Shown here: piece after piece, positions 51,757 through 60,518 of the stretch
How positions within the stretch are numbered: the stretch's first letter is position 1
How the letters are laid out: each line of letters starts with the position of its first letter
Origin: Streptomyces physcomitrii
GTDB taxonomy: Bacteria; Actinomycetota; Actinomycetes; Streptomycetales; Streptomycetaceae
Assembly: GCF_012273655.1 (NCBI RefSeq)
Contig: NZ_JAAWWP010000001.1
Coordinates: 124,001 to 188,000, forward strand
Direction of reading: 5' to 3'
DNA: 64,000 bases
The notes under the pieces: model-generated
The model's database searches: none
What the model was told of the DNA's origin: nothing
What the model saw: the letters and a program-made list of their open reading frames with translations, nothing else
Translations under genes and position numbers: made by a program

Positions 51757-53289
51757 ATGCCGGTCCCCGCCCCGGTGCCCTTCCGGCCCCCCGTCTTCGA
51801 GGAGTACGAGCCCGCCGACGGCGACTGCCGGTGCCCGGGGTGCGGGTACGCGGGGGCCGGTGAGCAGGGGTCCGGCTCGGGCCCGGGTGCTTCCTGGTGG
51901 GGCCCATCCGGCGACGTCTTCTCCCGGTGGGGCGCCTCCGGGCGAGGCGGCTTCCGGCAGGGCGGCGGCCCGCGCGGTGCTCGCCGCGCGCTGGTGGCCG
52001 TCGCGGCGGCGGGCAGCGTCCTCGGTACGGCCGCCGGGGCGGGGGCCCTCCCGGCGCGCACCGCCTCGGCACCCGGGGCGCCCCGTGCCGACGCGGAGCC
52101 CGGCACCCCGCAGGGCGGCCGGAGCGGGCTGCACGGCACCGCCTACGGGACGGTGCCCGCGGCCACCACCCGGGCCGCGATCATCGACCGGGCCAAGAAG
52201 TGGGTGACCGCCGAAGTCCCGTACAGCATGGGCGAGTTCCACCGCGACGGTTACCGCCAGGACTGCTCCGGCTTCGTCTCGATGGTCTGGCAGCTCGGCA
52301 CCAACGTGGGGACCGGCGGCCTCGCCCGCTACGGCACCCGGATCGCCCGCGAGGATCTGGAGCCCGGCGACATCCTGCTCTTCCACAACCCCGCCGACCC
52401 CGGGAAGGGCTCGCACGTCACCGTCTTCGGCGGCTGGAGCGACCCCTCGCACCGCTCCTACCTCGCCTACGAGCAGACCCGCCCGCACACCCTGGCCCGC
52501 AAGACCCCGTACCCGTACTGGTCGCACGCCGAGGACTACGTCCCCTACCGGTACCGGGGGCTCACCCCGCACGGCGGCACCTCGGGCGCGGACGCGGTCA
52601 CGGTCTTCCCGGGCCTGAAGATCTTCGCGCCGGGCGTACGGCACGCCGGTATCACCCGGCTCGGCGAACTCCTCGCGGCCCGCGGCGGCCGCCAGTTCTA
52701 CCCCGAAGGCCCCGGGCCGCGCTGGACCGAGGCCGACCGCCGCGCGGTGGCGGCCTTCCAGCGCGCCCAGGGCTGGCGGGGCACCGAGGCGAACGGCATC
52801 CCGGGTCCGGCGACCTGGGACTACCTGATGCATGGGAAGGGACGGGACATCGTGGGTGTGGGTGTGGGTGTGGGTGCTGCCGGAGTGGGCGCTGTCGACA
52901 AGGGCGCGGGTGCGGATCCGGAGGTGGGGGCGGGGGCCCGGGAGGGTGCTCGGGCTCGCGTCGGCGGGGTGGAGCGGCCGAGGGGAGGGGGAACGGGCGG
53001 GACCGCCGGGCGTACGGCACCCGGACCGGACGCGGCGGAGAAGCGGGCGGCCCCGGACTTCCCCGGGCGGGCGGCCTTCCGGCCCGGGAAGTCGAGCATC
53101 CACATCGCCCGGCTGAGCCGCCAACTGGTCAAGCGGGGCTACGGCAGGTTCTACCCCTCCGGTCCCGGCTCGCGCTGGACCGAGAGCGACCGGTGCGCGG
53201 TGGAGGCCTTCCAGCGTGCCCAGGGCTGGCGGGGCTCACGCGCGGACGGCGTTCCGGGCCCGGAAACCTGGCAGCGACTGTTCTCCTGA
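51757..53289 (+). CDS. Peptidoglycan-binding protein with NlpC/P60-like amidase domain
   Basis: 510 residues from ATG 51757 (GAGGGA upstream). It opens with a cysteine box (DCRCPGCGYAG) typical of a Streptomyces wall-protein family, then a hydrophobic segment (ALVAVAAAGSVLGTAAGAGAL). Residues ~135-260 are a C40-like peptidase/amidase fold (RQDCSGFVSMVWQLG with the Cys, KGSHVTVFGGW with the His). Two PG_binding_1 modules follow (~290-350 and ~445-510; RRAVAAFQRAQGWRG and RCAVEAFQRAQGWRG), joined by a low-complexity linker with a VGVGVGVG stretch. Probably exported and acting on peptidoglycan. Confidence 0.85.
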   Translation: MPVPAPVPFRPPVFEEYEPADGDCRCPGCGYAGAGEQGSGSGPGASWWGPSGDVFSRWGASGRGGFRQGGGPRGARRALVAVAAAGSVLGTAAGAGALPARTASAPGAPRADAEPGTPQGGRSGLHGTAYGTVPAATTRAAIIDRAKKWVTAEVPYSMGEFHRDGYRQDCSGFVSMVWQLGTNVGTGGLARYGTRIAREDLEPGDILLFHNPADPGKGSHVTVFGGWSDPSHRSYLAYEQTRPHTLARKTPYPYWSHAEDYVPYRYRGLTPHGGTSGADAVTVFPGLKIFAPGVRHAGITRLGELLAARGGRQFYPEGPGPRWTEADRRAVAAFQRAQGWRGTEANGIPGPATWDYLMHGKGRDIVGVGVGVGAAGVGAVDKGAGADPEVGAGAREGARARVGGVERPRGGGTGGTAGRTAPGPDAAEKRAAPDFPGRAAFRPGKSSIHIARLSRQLVKRGYGRFYPSGPGSRWTESDRCAVEAFQRAQGWRGSRADGVPGPETWQRLFS

Positions 53290-53395
53290 CCGGCCGCTCG
53301 GGGGACTCGGCGGTTTGTCGTACGGGGACTGGGGGTCGGGCGGGGTTCTGATGCAGGGGGGTGGACGGCGATCGTTTGCGAAGGCGGAGGCAGCC

Positions 53396-55429
53396 ATGAG
53401 GACTACGGACACGACCGGGACCCCCGAGACGCCGCACACCGGCAGCCCGGAACCGGTGGACGCGGACACGATGCTCCCCGCCGAGGAGCCGGGAGCGGCA
53501 GAGCACGCGCGGACGGCGGAGACAGCGGGGCCGACGACGGCTCGGACGAAGAGGACGGCTGAGGCGACGGCGGCAACGGGGAGTGCGGCAACGGGGACGG
53601 CGAAGTCGAGGGGTTCGGTCCCAGGTGAGGGGAAGGAGCCGGGGCCGGCGGTCGGGGAGGCGAGGTCCGCGGAGCTGGGGTCCATGGCTCCGCGGTCCAA
53701 GGATCGGCAGTCTCCGGGTCGACGGTCCCGGGATCCCCGGTCCTTCGATTCGCAGCCCTTGGATCTCCACTCCCGGGACTCCCGCTCGAAGTCATTGCGC
53801 TCAACGGACTCCCGCGCTACGGATTCCCGTTCCATGGATTCCCGCTCAGCGGACTTGCGCTCCCGAGGCCCCCGAGACCCCCAGCTCCTCCCCCTGGACC
53901 CCGCGCTGCCCCTGAGTTCCACCCGCACCGACCCGTTCACCGCTGACCCGGCCGCCACCCCGGCGCCCGGCCACGACCTCCCCGGCTCGGCGCTGGCACG
54001 GGCCACGGAGACCCTGCCGCGGTACGACCTCTCACGCCCGGCACCGGCCGTCTCCGAGCCCGCGCACGAGACCTCGGGCAAGGCCCTGGGCACGCGGCCC
54101 GCCCCCGACAGCCGAACCGCTCCTGACAGCCGGACGGCTCCTGGCAGTCGTACGGCTCCCGACAGTCGTACGGCACCTGACAGTCGTACGGCGTCCGACA
54201 CCTGGCCCCCCGCCTCCGCCACCCCGACCGCCCCGCCCCGAGGCCGCCACCGCCGACGCGACCCCGGCCAGCCCCTGGACTGGCAGGCCTCGGATCACCA
54301 GTCCCAGGATGGCCACACCCCGGATCGCCCATCCCCGGATCGCCCATCCCCGGATCGGCAGTCCCTGGATCGGCAGTCCCTGGATCGCCGGTCCCCGGAT
54401 CGGCGGTCCTCGGATCACCAGTCCGCGGACGAGCCGAGCCGGACTCCGGATGACCGCGACCGCCAGGCGCTCTCCTTCCTGGAGCCGAAGGCGCGGCGGA
54501 CACCGCGGACGGACATGGTGCCCGCGGAGCACCCCGCGCCCGTACTGCCCGCCGCGGTCGGACTGACCGCCGGGGTGCTCGGGCTCGCCGGGAGTGTCTA
54601 CGCGCTGGCCTGGTCGGGGCTGCTGCCGCGGGCGGCCGGGCTGTCGGCGCTGTCGGCGGGCGGGCTCGGTCCGGTGCAGGGCCTGGTGCTCGTCGTCTCC
54701 CTGCTGTTCGCGCTGTTCGGCCTCGCCGGTCTGGCCCGCGGCCGGGTGGGCCGGGCCTGGGTGCTGACCCTGTGCGGCCGGTACCGGGGCACCGTCCGGC
54801 ACACCGGCCTGATGTGGGTCAGCCCGCTGATGCACCGCCGCCGGGCCGACGTACGGCTGCGGCACTGGCGCAGCGAGCCGATGCCGGCGGTGGACGCCCA
54901 GGGCCTCGCGGTCCAGGTGAGCGTGCTGGTCGTCTGGCGGATCAAGGACACCGCGCGGGCGCTGCTCTCGGTGGACGGGCACGAGGCCTATCTGCGCGAG
55001 TGCGTGGAGGCGGTCGTGGCGCGGGTGTTCCCGCAGATGCCCGCCGACACCGGGCGCAACGCCCCCGGCCGGTACCTCAGCGGACCCAGCCTCCGGGACG
55101 CCGAGGCGGTCGGCGAGGAGCTGACCCGGCTGGTGGCCGACGAGGGGCGCCCGATCGGCCTGGAGGTCTTCTCCGTCCAGGCGGTCTCCCTCGACTACGC
55201 GCCCGAGGTGGCGGCGGCGGTACGCAGGCACCGCGCGGCGGCCTGGGACGCCCAGCACCGGGACGCGCTGGTCGGCTCGGTGCTCGACTCGGTGGAGGAC
55301 ACCGTCAACCGCCTCACCAGCCGCGGCCTGGTCGAACTGGACGACTACGAACGCAAGGCGCTCGTACGGGACTTGACCGTGGCCTTCTGCTCGGCACGGG
55401 TCGCGGACGGCTCCGCGGCCGAGGACTGA
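53396..55429 (+). CDS. SPFH/band-7 domain protein with Arg/Ser-rich head
   Basis: 677 residues from ATG 53396 (GGAGG five bases upstream). The first ~380 residues are low complexity: SRD/DSRS-type Arg-Ser tracts, an SRTAPD hexapeptide array and a DRPSP/DRQSL array, each coded by short in-frame DNA repeats. Two TM segments follow (VLPAAVGLTAGVLGLAGSVYALAW and GLVLVVSLLFALFGLAGLA). The C-terminal ~230 residues are a band-7/SPFH domain (RYRGTVRHTGLMWVSPL ... VEAVVARVFPQMPAD ... GLEVFSVQAVSLDYAPEVAAA). SPFH proteins organise membrane microdomains. Such a long RS-rich cytoplasmic head is unusual. Confidence 0.85.
   Translation: MRTTDTTGTPETPHTGSPEPVDADTMLPAEEPGAAEHARTAETAGPTTARTKRTAEATAATGSAATGTAKSRGSVPGEGKEPGPAVGEARSAELGSMAPRSKDRQSPGRRSRDPRSFDSQPLDLHSRDSRSKSLRSTDSRATDSRSMDSRSADLRSRGPRDPQLLPLDPALPLSSTRTDPFTADPAATPAPGHDLPGSALARATETLPRYDLSRPAPAVSEPAHETSGKALGTRPAPDSRTAPDSRTAPGSRTAPDSRTAPDSRTASDTWPPASATPTAPPRGRHRRRDPGQPLDWQASDHQSQDGHTPDRPSPDRPSPDRQSLDRQSLDRRSPDRRSSDHQSADEPSRTPDDRDRQALSFLEPKARRTPRTDMVPAEHPAPVLPAAVGLTAGVLGLAGSVYALAWSGLLPRAAGLSALSAGGLGPVQGLVLVVSLLFALFGLAGLARGRVGRAWVLTLCGRYRGTVRHTGLMWVSPLMHRRRADVRLRHWRSEPMPAVDAQGLAVQVSVLVVWRIKDTARALLSVDGHEAYLRECVEAVVARVFPQMPADTGRNAPGRYLSGPSLRDAEAVGEELTRLVADEGRPIGLEVFSVQAVSLDYAPEVAAAVRRHRAAAWDAQHRDALVGSVLDSVEDTVNRLTSRGLVELDDYERKALVRDLTVAFCSARVADGSAAED
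54104..54195 (+). repeat. 18-bp coding array (SRTAPD)
   Basis: Five 18-bp units of GACAGTCGTACGGCTCCT type encode consecutive SRTAPD-like hexapeptides in the SPFH protein head. Confidence 0.85.
54300..54420 (+). repeat. 15-bp coding array (DRPSP/DRQSL)
   Basis: About eight 15-bp units of GATCGCCCATCCCCG type in frame with the SPFH gene, encoding DRPSP, DRQSL and DRRSP pentapeptides. Confidence 0.85.
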
Positions 55430-55640
55430 CCGCAGGACCGGGACGGACCGGATCAGACCCGGAACGGACCGGATCAGACCCGGAACGGACCGGATCAGAC
55501 CCGGAACGGACCGGGACTGAGCAGGCGGCCAGAGCTGACCGCAGGACCGGAACCGAGCAGCGGCCCGGAGCTGAGCGGCGGCCGGGAACCGAGCGGCGGC
55601 CCGGAGCCCAGCGGCGGCCCGGAGTTGAGCAGAGAGCCGG
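55427..55640 (+). repeat. Composite tandem array after the SPFH gene stop
   Basis: CTGACCGCAGGACCGG, which includes the TGA at 55427-55429, recurs at ~55537. In between are three 21-bp units (ACGGACCGGATCAGACCCGGA at 55443, 55464 and 55485). After it come GAGCGGCGGCCCGGAGCC-like units. No ORF is supported in 55430-55702. Confidence 0.85.
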
Positions 55641-55702
55641 AGCCCAGCGGCGGATCGGCAGAGGACCGGCGGCGGACCGGCACGGGACGGGCGGTCGGCG
55701 GC

Positions 55703-57004
55703 CTACAGCAGGTCGGTCGCCCCGCACCCCCGCTGGCTCAGCTCGCCGATGCAGCCCCATCCCGTCGCCGTGACCCACTCGAAGTACTGGGTGGGGCGCG
55801 CCGGGATGGCCTCGGCGGTGAAGGTGCCGGTGCCGCTCGGGATGCGCTGCCGGTGGGCGCCGGTGGTGTCGGTGTACGAGGCGACGATGTGCCAGGCGCA
55901 GGTGTGGGTGGACGCCTCGGACTGGATGCGGAAGGCCATGTTGGACTGGCCGTTGCCCAGCTCGACGACGTTCTGGCGGAAGTACAACTGCCCCTGCGAG
56001 GCGCCCTCGTCGAGGGCGTACGGTCCCCTGGGCCTGACCTCCTTCCCGCCGGTCAGGTCCCAGAGCAGGCCCTGCCGGGGCTCGGATCCCGCGGAGGGGA
56101 TGTGGACGACGGTCCGCGCCCCGGGTGCGCGGCACTCGTCCTTGACGGCCGTCATGCGGTTGACGGTGAGTCCGGCTCCGCGGTCGCTGTTGAGGTTGAG
56201 CTCGAAGGTCCGGAACTGGCCGCGGGTGTGCTCGCCGTCCCTGAACTCCATGGGCCCCGAGGGGTGTTCGAGGATGCGGCCGCCCAGGGGCTTCAGGAAC
56301 GCCCACACCCGCTCCGGCTCGCCGCGCAGCGCGGTGAGCCCGGCCTGTTCGCGGGCGGTGAGCTTCCGGTCGAGCAGCACCGTGATGACCTCGGGCATCT
56401 CCTGCTCGTAGTCGTGGGGCGTGACGGTGGCGACGAAGGCGGGCTGCTCGCGGTCGACCGACCTCTCCGCCTGCTTGTCCGAGCGGGCCCGCTCCCTGGC
56501 CGTCGAGCGGTCCAGGACGAAGGCGGCGTAGTAGGCGAAGACCAGGCCCGCCACGACCACCACCGCCACCAGGGCCCCGTACACCGCGCGTTGCCGTGGC
56601 GGCAGCCCGCGAAAGCCCGGCAGCCGGTCGTCGGCCCAGGCACTCCAGCCGCTCGGGCGCGACGGTAAGGGGCCCGACGAGGCCTCAGGCCGCGCGGCGG
56701 AGGCGGAGGCGGGGACGGGGCCGGAGCCGGGGGCGCCGCCCGGTGCAGGACCGGTCCGATCGGTCTGGCCGGTCTGGGCAGTCTGGTCAGTCTGGTCGCC
56801 CCGGCTGGTCTGCGCGGTCCGCCCGGCCTGCTCGGCCTGCTCGGTCCGCTCGTCCTGACCGGCCCCGTCTGCCTGACCGGCCCCGTCTGCCTGACCGGCC
56901 CCGTCTGCCTGACCGGCCCCGTCTGGCTGCCCGGCCCCGTCCGGCACGTCCGGGCCGGAGGACGAGGGTGGGGGAGAGGGCGGAGTGGGCGGATTCGTGG
57001 CCAT
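55703..57004 (-). CDS. Single-pass membrane protein with repeat-rich N-terminus
   Basis: 433 residues from the ATG at 57002-57004 (GGAGA upstream). The cytoplasmic N-terminal ~150 residues are low complexity, including a DGAGQA hexapeptide array (coded at 56855-56944) and a QTDQTAQTGQTDRTG tract. One TM segment (VYGALVAVVVVAGLVFAYYAAFVLD) leads to a ~260-residue extracellular domain with no recognised family (QPAFVATVTPHDYEQEMPEV ... GCIGELSQRGCGATDLL, ending in a Cys pair). It is 56 bp downstream of the beta-propeller lipoprotein on the same strand and probably co-transcribed. Function unknown. Confidence 0.75.
   Translation of the reverse strand: MATNPPTPPSPPPSSSGPDVPDGAGQPDGAGQADGAGQADGAGQADGAGQDERTEQAEQAGRTAQTSRGDQTDQTAQTGQTDRTGPAPGGAPGSGPVPASASAARPEASSGPLPSRPSGWSAWADDRLPGFRGLPPRQRAVYGALVAVVVVAGLVFAYYAAFVLDRSTARERARSDKQAERSVDREQPAFVATVTPHDYEQEMPEVITVLLDRKLTAREQAGLTALRGEPERVWAFLKPLGGRILEHPSGPMEFRDGEHTRGQFRTFELNLNSDRGAGLTVNRMTAVKDECRAPGARTVVHIPSAGSEPRQGLLWDLTGGKEVRPRGPYALDEGASQGQLYFRQNVVELGNGQSNMAFRIQSEASTHTCAWHIVASYTDTTGAHRQRIPSGTGTFTAEAIPARPTQYFEWVTATGWGCIGELSQRGCGATDLL
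56855..56944 (-). repeat. 18-bp coding array (DGAGQA)
   Basis: CTGACCGGCCCCGTCTGC units at 56855, 56873, 56891, 56909 and 56927 (period 18), encoding DGAGQA hexapeptides on the minus strand. Confidence 0.9.
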
Positions 57005-57060
57005 GGGATCTCCGGGAAGGTGTACGGAACGGTGGTGGTCGGAGGCGGTGCCGGGACCCG

Positions 57061-58278
57061 TCAGTGGCGTCCCGGCGGTGACCAGCCGGGCGCGGGGCCG
57101 GTCGGCGAGGGCGCGGCCGGGCCCTTTCCGGTGGCGGCGTCGAGGGCGTAGAGGCTGCCGTCGTTGCTGCCGATGTACACCACCCCGTCCACGACGGCCG
57201 GGGCGCAGTCGATCTCCCCGCCCGTGGTGTAGGCCCACTTCTTCTTCCCGGTGGCGGCGTCCAGGGCGTACAGGCGCTTGTCGCGGCTGCCGAGGTAGAC
57301 CACCCCGCCGGCCACGGTGGCGGCGGCGCCGAGCCCGCCCTCGGCGGTGAAGGTCCACCTCCTCCGGCCGGTCACCGCGTCCAGGCGGTGCAGGGACCGC
57401 TCGCTGCCGCAGTACACGGCGCCCTCGGCCACCCAGGGCTTCGCGGTGATCCAGCCGCCGGAGTCGAAGGCCCATCTCTTCTCACCGGTGGCCGCGTCGA
57501 GGGCGTAGAGGCGCTGGTCGCGGGCGCCGACGTAGACGGTCCCCCCGGCCACGGCCGGCGAGGCGACGAAGTCGTGGGCGGTGGTGAAGGCCCACTTCCT
57601 CCTGCCGGTGGCGGCGTCCAGCGCATAGACCTTGCCGTCGTTGCTGCCGATATGGACGACCCCCTCGGCCACTGCGGGGGAGGCGGAGACCCACTTGTCC
57701 GTGGCGTACACCCACTTCTTCGCCCCGGTGGCCGCGTCCAGGGCGTAGACGCCGCTGTCCCAGCTGCCGACGTACAGCACCCCGTCGACCACCGCGGGCG
57801 AGGAGTGGACCCAACTCTTCGTGCGGAACGCCCACTTCTGCTCGCCGGTGGCGGCGTCCAGCGCGTAGACGTTCTTGTCGTCGCTGCCGATGTACACGAG
57901 TCCCCCGACCACGCTCGGCGAGGAGACGGCCCGGTCGGCGAGGGGGAACGCCCACTTCTGCCGGCCGGTGGCGGCGTCCAGGGCGAGGACCTTCTTGTCG
58001 CTGCCGAGGTAGACCATCCCCTCGGCCACCGCGGGGGAGGACTCGAGCCAGCCCCCGATGGCGTGACGCCAGGGACGCCGCGGTCCGGGCGCGGGGGAGC
58101 CGCCCTTGTCGCCGCTCGGCCTGCCCCGGTCGCCGCCGCCGTCCGCCGCGGAGCCGCCGTCGGAGCAACCGGTTGCGGCGGCGCCGACACCCCACGCGGC
58201 CACCGCGCCGAGGCCGAGCCGCAGCACCCTCCGGCGGCCGGGTCGCCGCTGCCGCCCTTCTGACAACCGTCCAGCCAT
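57061..58278 (-). CDS. PQQ-like beta-propeller lipoprotein
   Basis: 405 residues from the ATG at 58276-58278. A twin-arginine-rich leader (RRPGRRRVLRLGLGAVAAW) ends in a lipobox-like AAATGC. Eight consecutive ~39-residue blades follow, each with the PQQ/YWTD-like consensus SPAVaeGvVYiGSdDkkvYALDAATGkkkWaf, one blade being weaker (CGSERSLHRLDAVTG). Blades are strongly alike in protein and DNA, suggesting recent internal duplication. It resembles BamB/PQQ-repeat proteins and bacterial kinase sensor domains, but no enzyme domain is attached. Likely a surface scaffold or binding module. Confidence 0.88.
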   Translation of the reverse strand: MAGRLSEGRQRRPGRRRVLRLGLGAVAAWGVGAAATGCSDGGSAADGGGDRGRPSGDKGGSPAPGPRRPWRHAIGGWLESSPAVAEGMVYLGSDKKVLALDAATGRQKWAFPLADRAVSSPSVVGGLVYIGSDDKNVYALDAATGEQKWAFRTKSWVHSSPAVVDGVLYVGSWDSGVYALDAATGAKKWVYATDKWVSASPAVAEGVVHIGSNDGKVYALDAATGRRKWAFTTAHDFVASPAVAGGTVYVGARDQRLYALDAATGEKRWAFDSGGWITAKPWVAEGAVYCGSERSLHRLDAVTGRRRWTFTAEGGLGAAATVAGGVVYLGSRDKRLYALDAATGKKKWAYTTGGEIDCAPAVVDGVVYIGSNDGSLYALDAATGKGPAAPSPTGPAPGWSPPGRH

Positions 58279-58458
58279 CCCGAACCCCCGTTCCGGACAC
58301 CGCGGCAGGCCCCAACAGGCTTGCACACGGATGCAGTTGGTCCCGCAACACTCGTGAAGACCCTCCCATACGGGGACCACGCTGAGGCAAGGCGGCGCGA
58401 CGGTCGGTGACGGCGGGGCGTGCCCGATACGGTCCTCTCGGCCTCAGGGCTTCCGGAT

Positions 58459-58514
58459 CCGGTACCGCAGAAGGATCACCGATCCACCCGGTACCGCAGA
58501 TGGGTCACCGATCC
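58459..58514 (-). repeat. 29-bp direct repeat at the RibD-like gene stop
   Basis: CCGGTACCGCAG followed by A-GG-TCACCGATCC occurs at 58459 and 58488 (period 29). The right copy is the last codons of the minus-strand reductase. The left copy covers its stop (58476-58478) and repeats the end beyond it. Confidence 0.85.
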
Positions 58515-59045
58515 CGTGATCGCCGCCCCCTCCTGGGTCAGTCCGGCGCGCTCACCGGCGAAGAGCGGGGTGCCGCCGCCGAGGAGCACGGGGACGAGGT
58601 GGAGGTGCACCTCGTCGAGCAGGCCCGCCCTGAGCAGCGCGCGGGCGGTCTCGGCGCCCAGTACCCGGACGTCCTTGCCGCCCGCGGCCTCCCTGGCGCG
58701 CCGGGTGGCGGCCTCCAGGCCCTCGAAGGCGAAGGTCCCGCCGTTGCCGCCGACCAGATCCTCCCTGGTCCGGTGGGTGACCACGAAGCTCGGTACGCCG
58801 GGCCACGGGGTGCCGCCCCAGGGGCGCAGACCGAGGTCGAAGGTGCGCCGTCCGATGAGGGCGGCCCCGGTCCGCGCGTCCAGCTCCCGTGCGACGGCGA
58901 GGTCGGCCTCACCCCCGGGCCCCTCCCCGGCGTGCCACTCGTGGAGCCCTTCGCCGCCGTCCCCCATGGGCTCCTCGTCCCGGACATCCGGCCCGGCCGT
59001 GAACCCGTCCAGGGACACGGACACATCCAGCACCACCTTGCCCAT
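58476..59045 (-). CDS. Dihydrofolate reductase family protein (RibD C-terminal type)
   Basis: 189 residues from the ATG at 59043-59045, with GGAGG seven bases upstream. The RibD_C/DHFR-like fold is shown by KVVLDVSVSLDGFTAGPD at the start, ALIGRRTFDLG and FVVTHRTRE in the middle, and VRVLGAETARALLRAGLLDEVHLHLVPVLLGGGTPLF at the NADPH-binding end. Family members reduce small heterocycles or act in riboflavin- or drug-related pathways; the substrate here is unknown. Cytoplasmic. Divergent from the gene at 59355. Confidence 0.9.
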   Translation of the reverse strand: MGKVVLDVSVSLDGFTAGPDVRDEEPMGDGGEGLHEWHAGEGPGGEADLAVARELDARTGAALIGRRTFDLGLRPWGGTPWPGVPSFVVTHRTREDLVGGNGGTFAFEGLEAATRRAREAAGGKDVRVLGAETARALLRAGLLDEVHLHLVPVLLGGGTPLFAGERAGLTQEGAAITGSVTHLRYRVDR

Positions 59046-59354
59046 CGCGGGCCTCCTCGCCTCCACCGACCACACCGGCAATGCCGACCGTGCCGACCAC
59101 GCCGACAACATCACCGGCACCGGCACGGGCACCGACACCGTCACCGCCACAACCGATCACATTCGGGAACGTACGCCTCCCGGGCCCGGCCCGCAGCGCG
59201 GCCCGCGAGGCGTCGCGAAGGGCCCGTACCCGGCACGGGCGCGGCGCGCGCACGGCGCATACACGAGACGTCCGCCGAGTCCCCGGACCATACTGGGGGC
59301 CGTCCCCTGCCTCCCAGCAGACCTCCGAAGACCCCCAGTAGCCCCCGGAAGACC
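59046..59354. other. Intergenic region between divergent genes
   Basis: 309 bp. It contains short ACCGGCACCGGC-type repeats (about 59099-59150) and, near 59287, CATACT, a plausible -10 for the rightward gene. I see no gene or strong hairpin. Confidence 0.5.
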
Positions 59355-60518
59355 ATGCCGAAGACAAGGACCTCCTTGACCCCAGTCCCCGCCACGACCT
59401 GGCTCGGCCAGGGGCGCCATCCCGGTGCCGAGCCCGAAGTGGACGTCCGCCGCAATCTCATCGCGCTGAAGTCCGCGGGGGTGATCGACGACTTCCTCGA
59501 CCTCGACCCCGCCGAGGCCGCCCGGCCCGTGATCGGCGGCCCCCACGAGGAGCCGGTGACCGCGCCCGGCGCCCTCGCCCGGCGGCTCTTCGAGGCCCGG
59601 TGGCGGGTGGACGGGGACGTCGTCGTACGCGCCCGCCTGACCACATATGAACCGGGGGGACGCCGCGACGACCAGGCGGTCTCCTGGGTGCTCGTCGCCG
59701 AGGCGGACCGGGCCTGGCGGCTGGACTGGCCCTCGCCCGCGACGATGTTCTGGCCGGACAGCGAGCGCGTGCCCTGGGACCGGGAACCGGTCGCGGGCCT
59801 CAGGCTGCGCGCCACCAACCCGCTGCCCGCCGACGACAAGGAGATCCGCACCCTGCTCAAGGAGTGCGCGCGCCAGAGCTGGTACATCCACCTCGTGGTG
59901 CACGAGGCGATGACCCCCGACGCGCACGGGCAGCGCCCGCTGACCGCCTTCCTGCCGCCGAGCCTGCGCCACCGGGTGGTCGAGCACCGCGCCTCCCCGG
60001 AGCAGTTCCAGATCGTCAACTACGCGGTGAAGGACCTGCGCGTGGTGGTGCCCAGGGGCGGCGCGGTGGTGCTGCCGACCTCGCCGCCGGGCCCGGAGTA
60101 CGACACCGAGCGCTTCGGCGTACGCAGTGTCTTCCTGGACGGTTCGCAGCCGACCGAACTCCTCGCGAAGATCATCGAGTTCGCGGGGCTGCCGCGGGAG
60201 CTGTCCCCGGAGGCGGAGCAGGCCGTCACCAGCAGGCGCCGCACCTGGCACCTGCTGACCATGGAGGAGGAGCTGGCGCACGCGCGGGCCCTGGTCGCCC
60301 ACTACGCGGAGGCGCTCGACGCGATGACGAAGTCCCGGGACCTCTACCGCGAGGCCGCCGAACTGGCCCGGGCCGCGATGGCCGAGTCCGGGGACTCCCG
60401 GGGCGCCACCGCACCGGGCCCGGCTCCCGGCACCCGTCCCGAGGGCTCCGCCACGGGCCGCATCACCAAGGCCTTCGCCCGCATCAAGGACCCGGGCAAG
60501 CGCCGCCCCAACGAGTGA
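59355..60518 (+). CDS. Conserved hypothetical protein
   Basis: 387 residues from ATG 59355 (GGAAG upstream). No family is recognised with confidence. It is a soluble, mixed alpha/beta protein without signal or TM segments. Distinctive stretches are VDVRRNLIALKSAGVIDDFLD, MFWPDSERVPWDRE, SWYIHLVVHEAMTPDAHGQRPL and DTERFGVRSVFLDGSQPTELLAKIIEF. A C-terminal coiled coil (MEEELAHARALVAHYAEALDAMTKSRDLYREA) precedes a Pro/Gly tail. Codon use is normal for the window. A seven-copy 23-bp array starts at its stop codon. Confidence 0.75.
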   Translation: MPKTRTSLTPVPATTWLGQGRHPGAEPEVDVRRNLIALKSAGVIDDFLDLDPAEAARPVIGGPHEEPVTAPGALARRLFEARWRVDGDVVVRARLTTYEPGGRRDDQAVSWVLVAEADRAWRLDWPSPATMFWPDSERVPWDREPVAGLRLRATNPLPADDKEIRTLLKECARQSWYIHLVVHEAMTPDAHGQRPLTAFLPPSLRHRVVEHRASPEQFQIVNYAVKDLRVVVPRGGAVVLPTSPPGPEYDTERFGVRSVFLDGSQPTELLAKIIEFAGLPRELSPEAEQAVTSRRRTWHLLTMEEELAHARALVAHYAEALDAMTKSRDLYREAAELARAAMAESGDSRGATAPGPAPGTRPEGSATGRITKAFARIKDPGKRRPNE

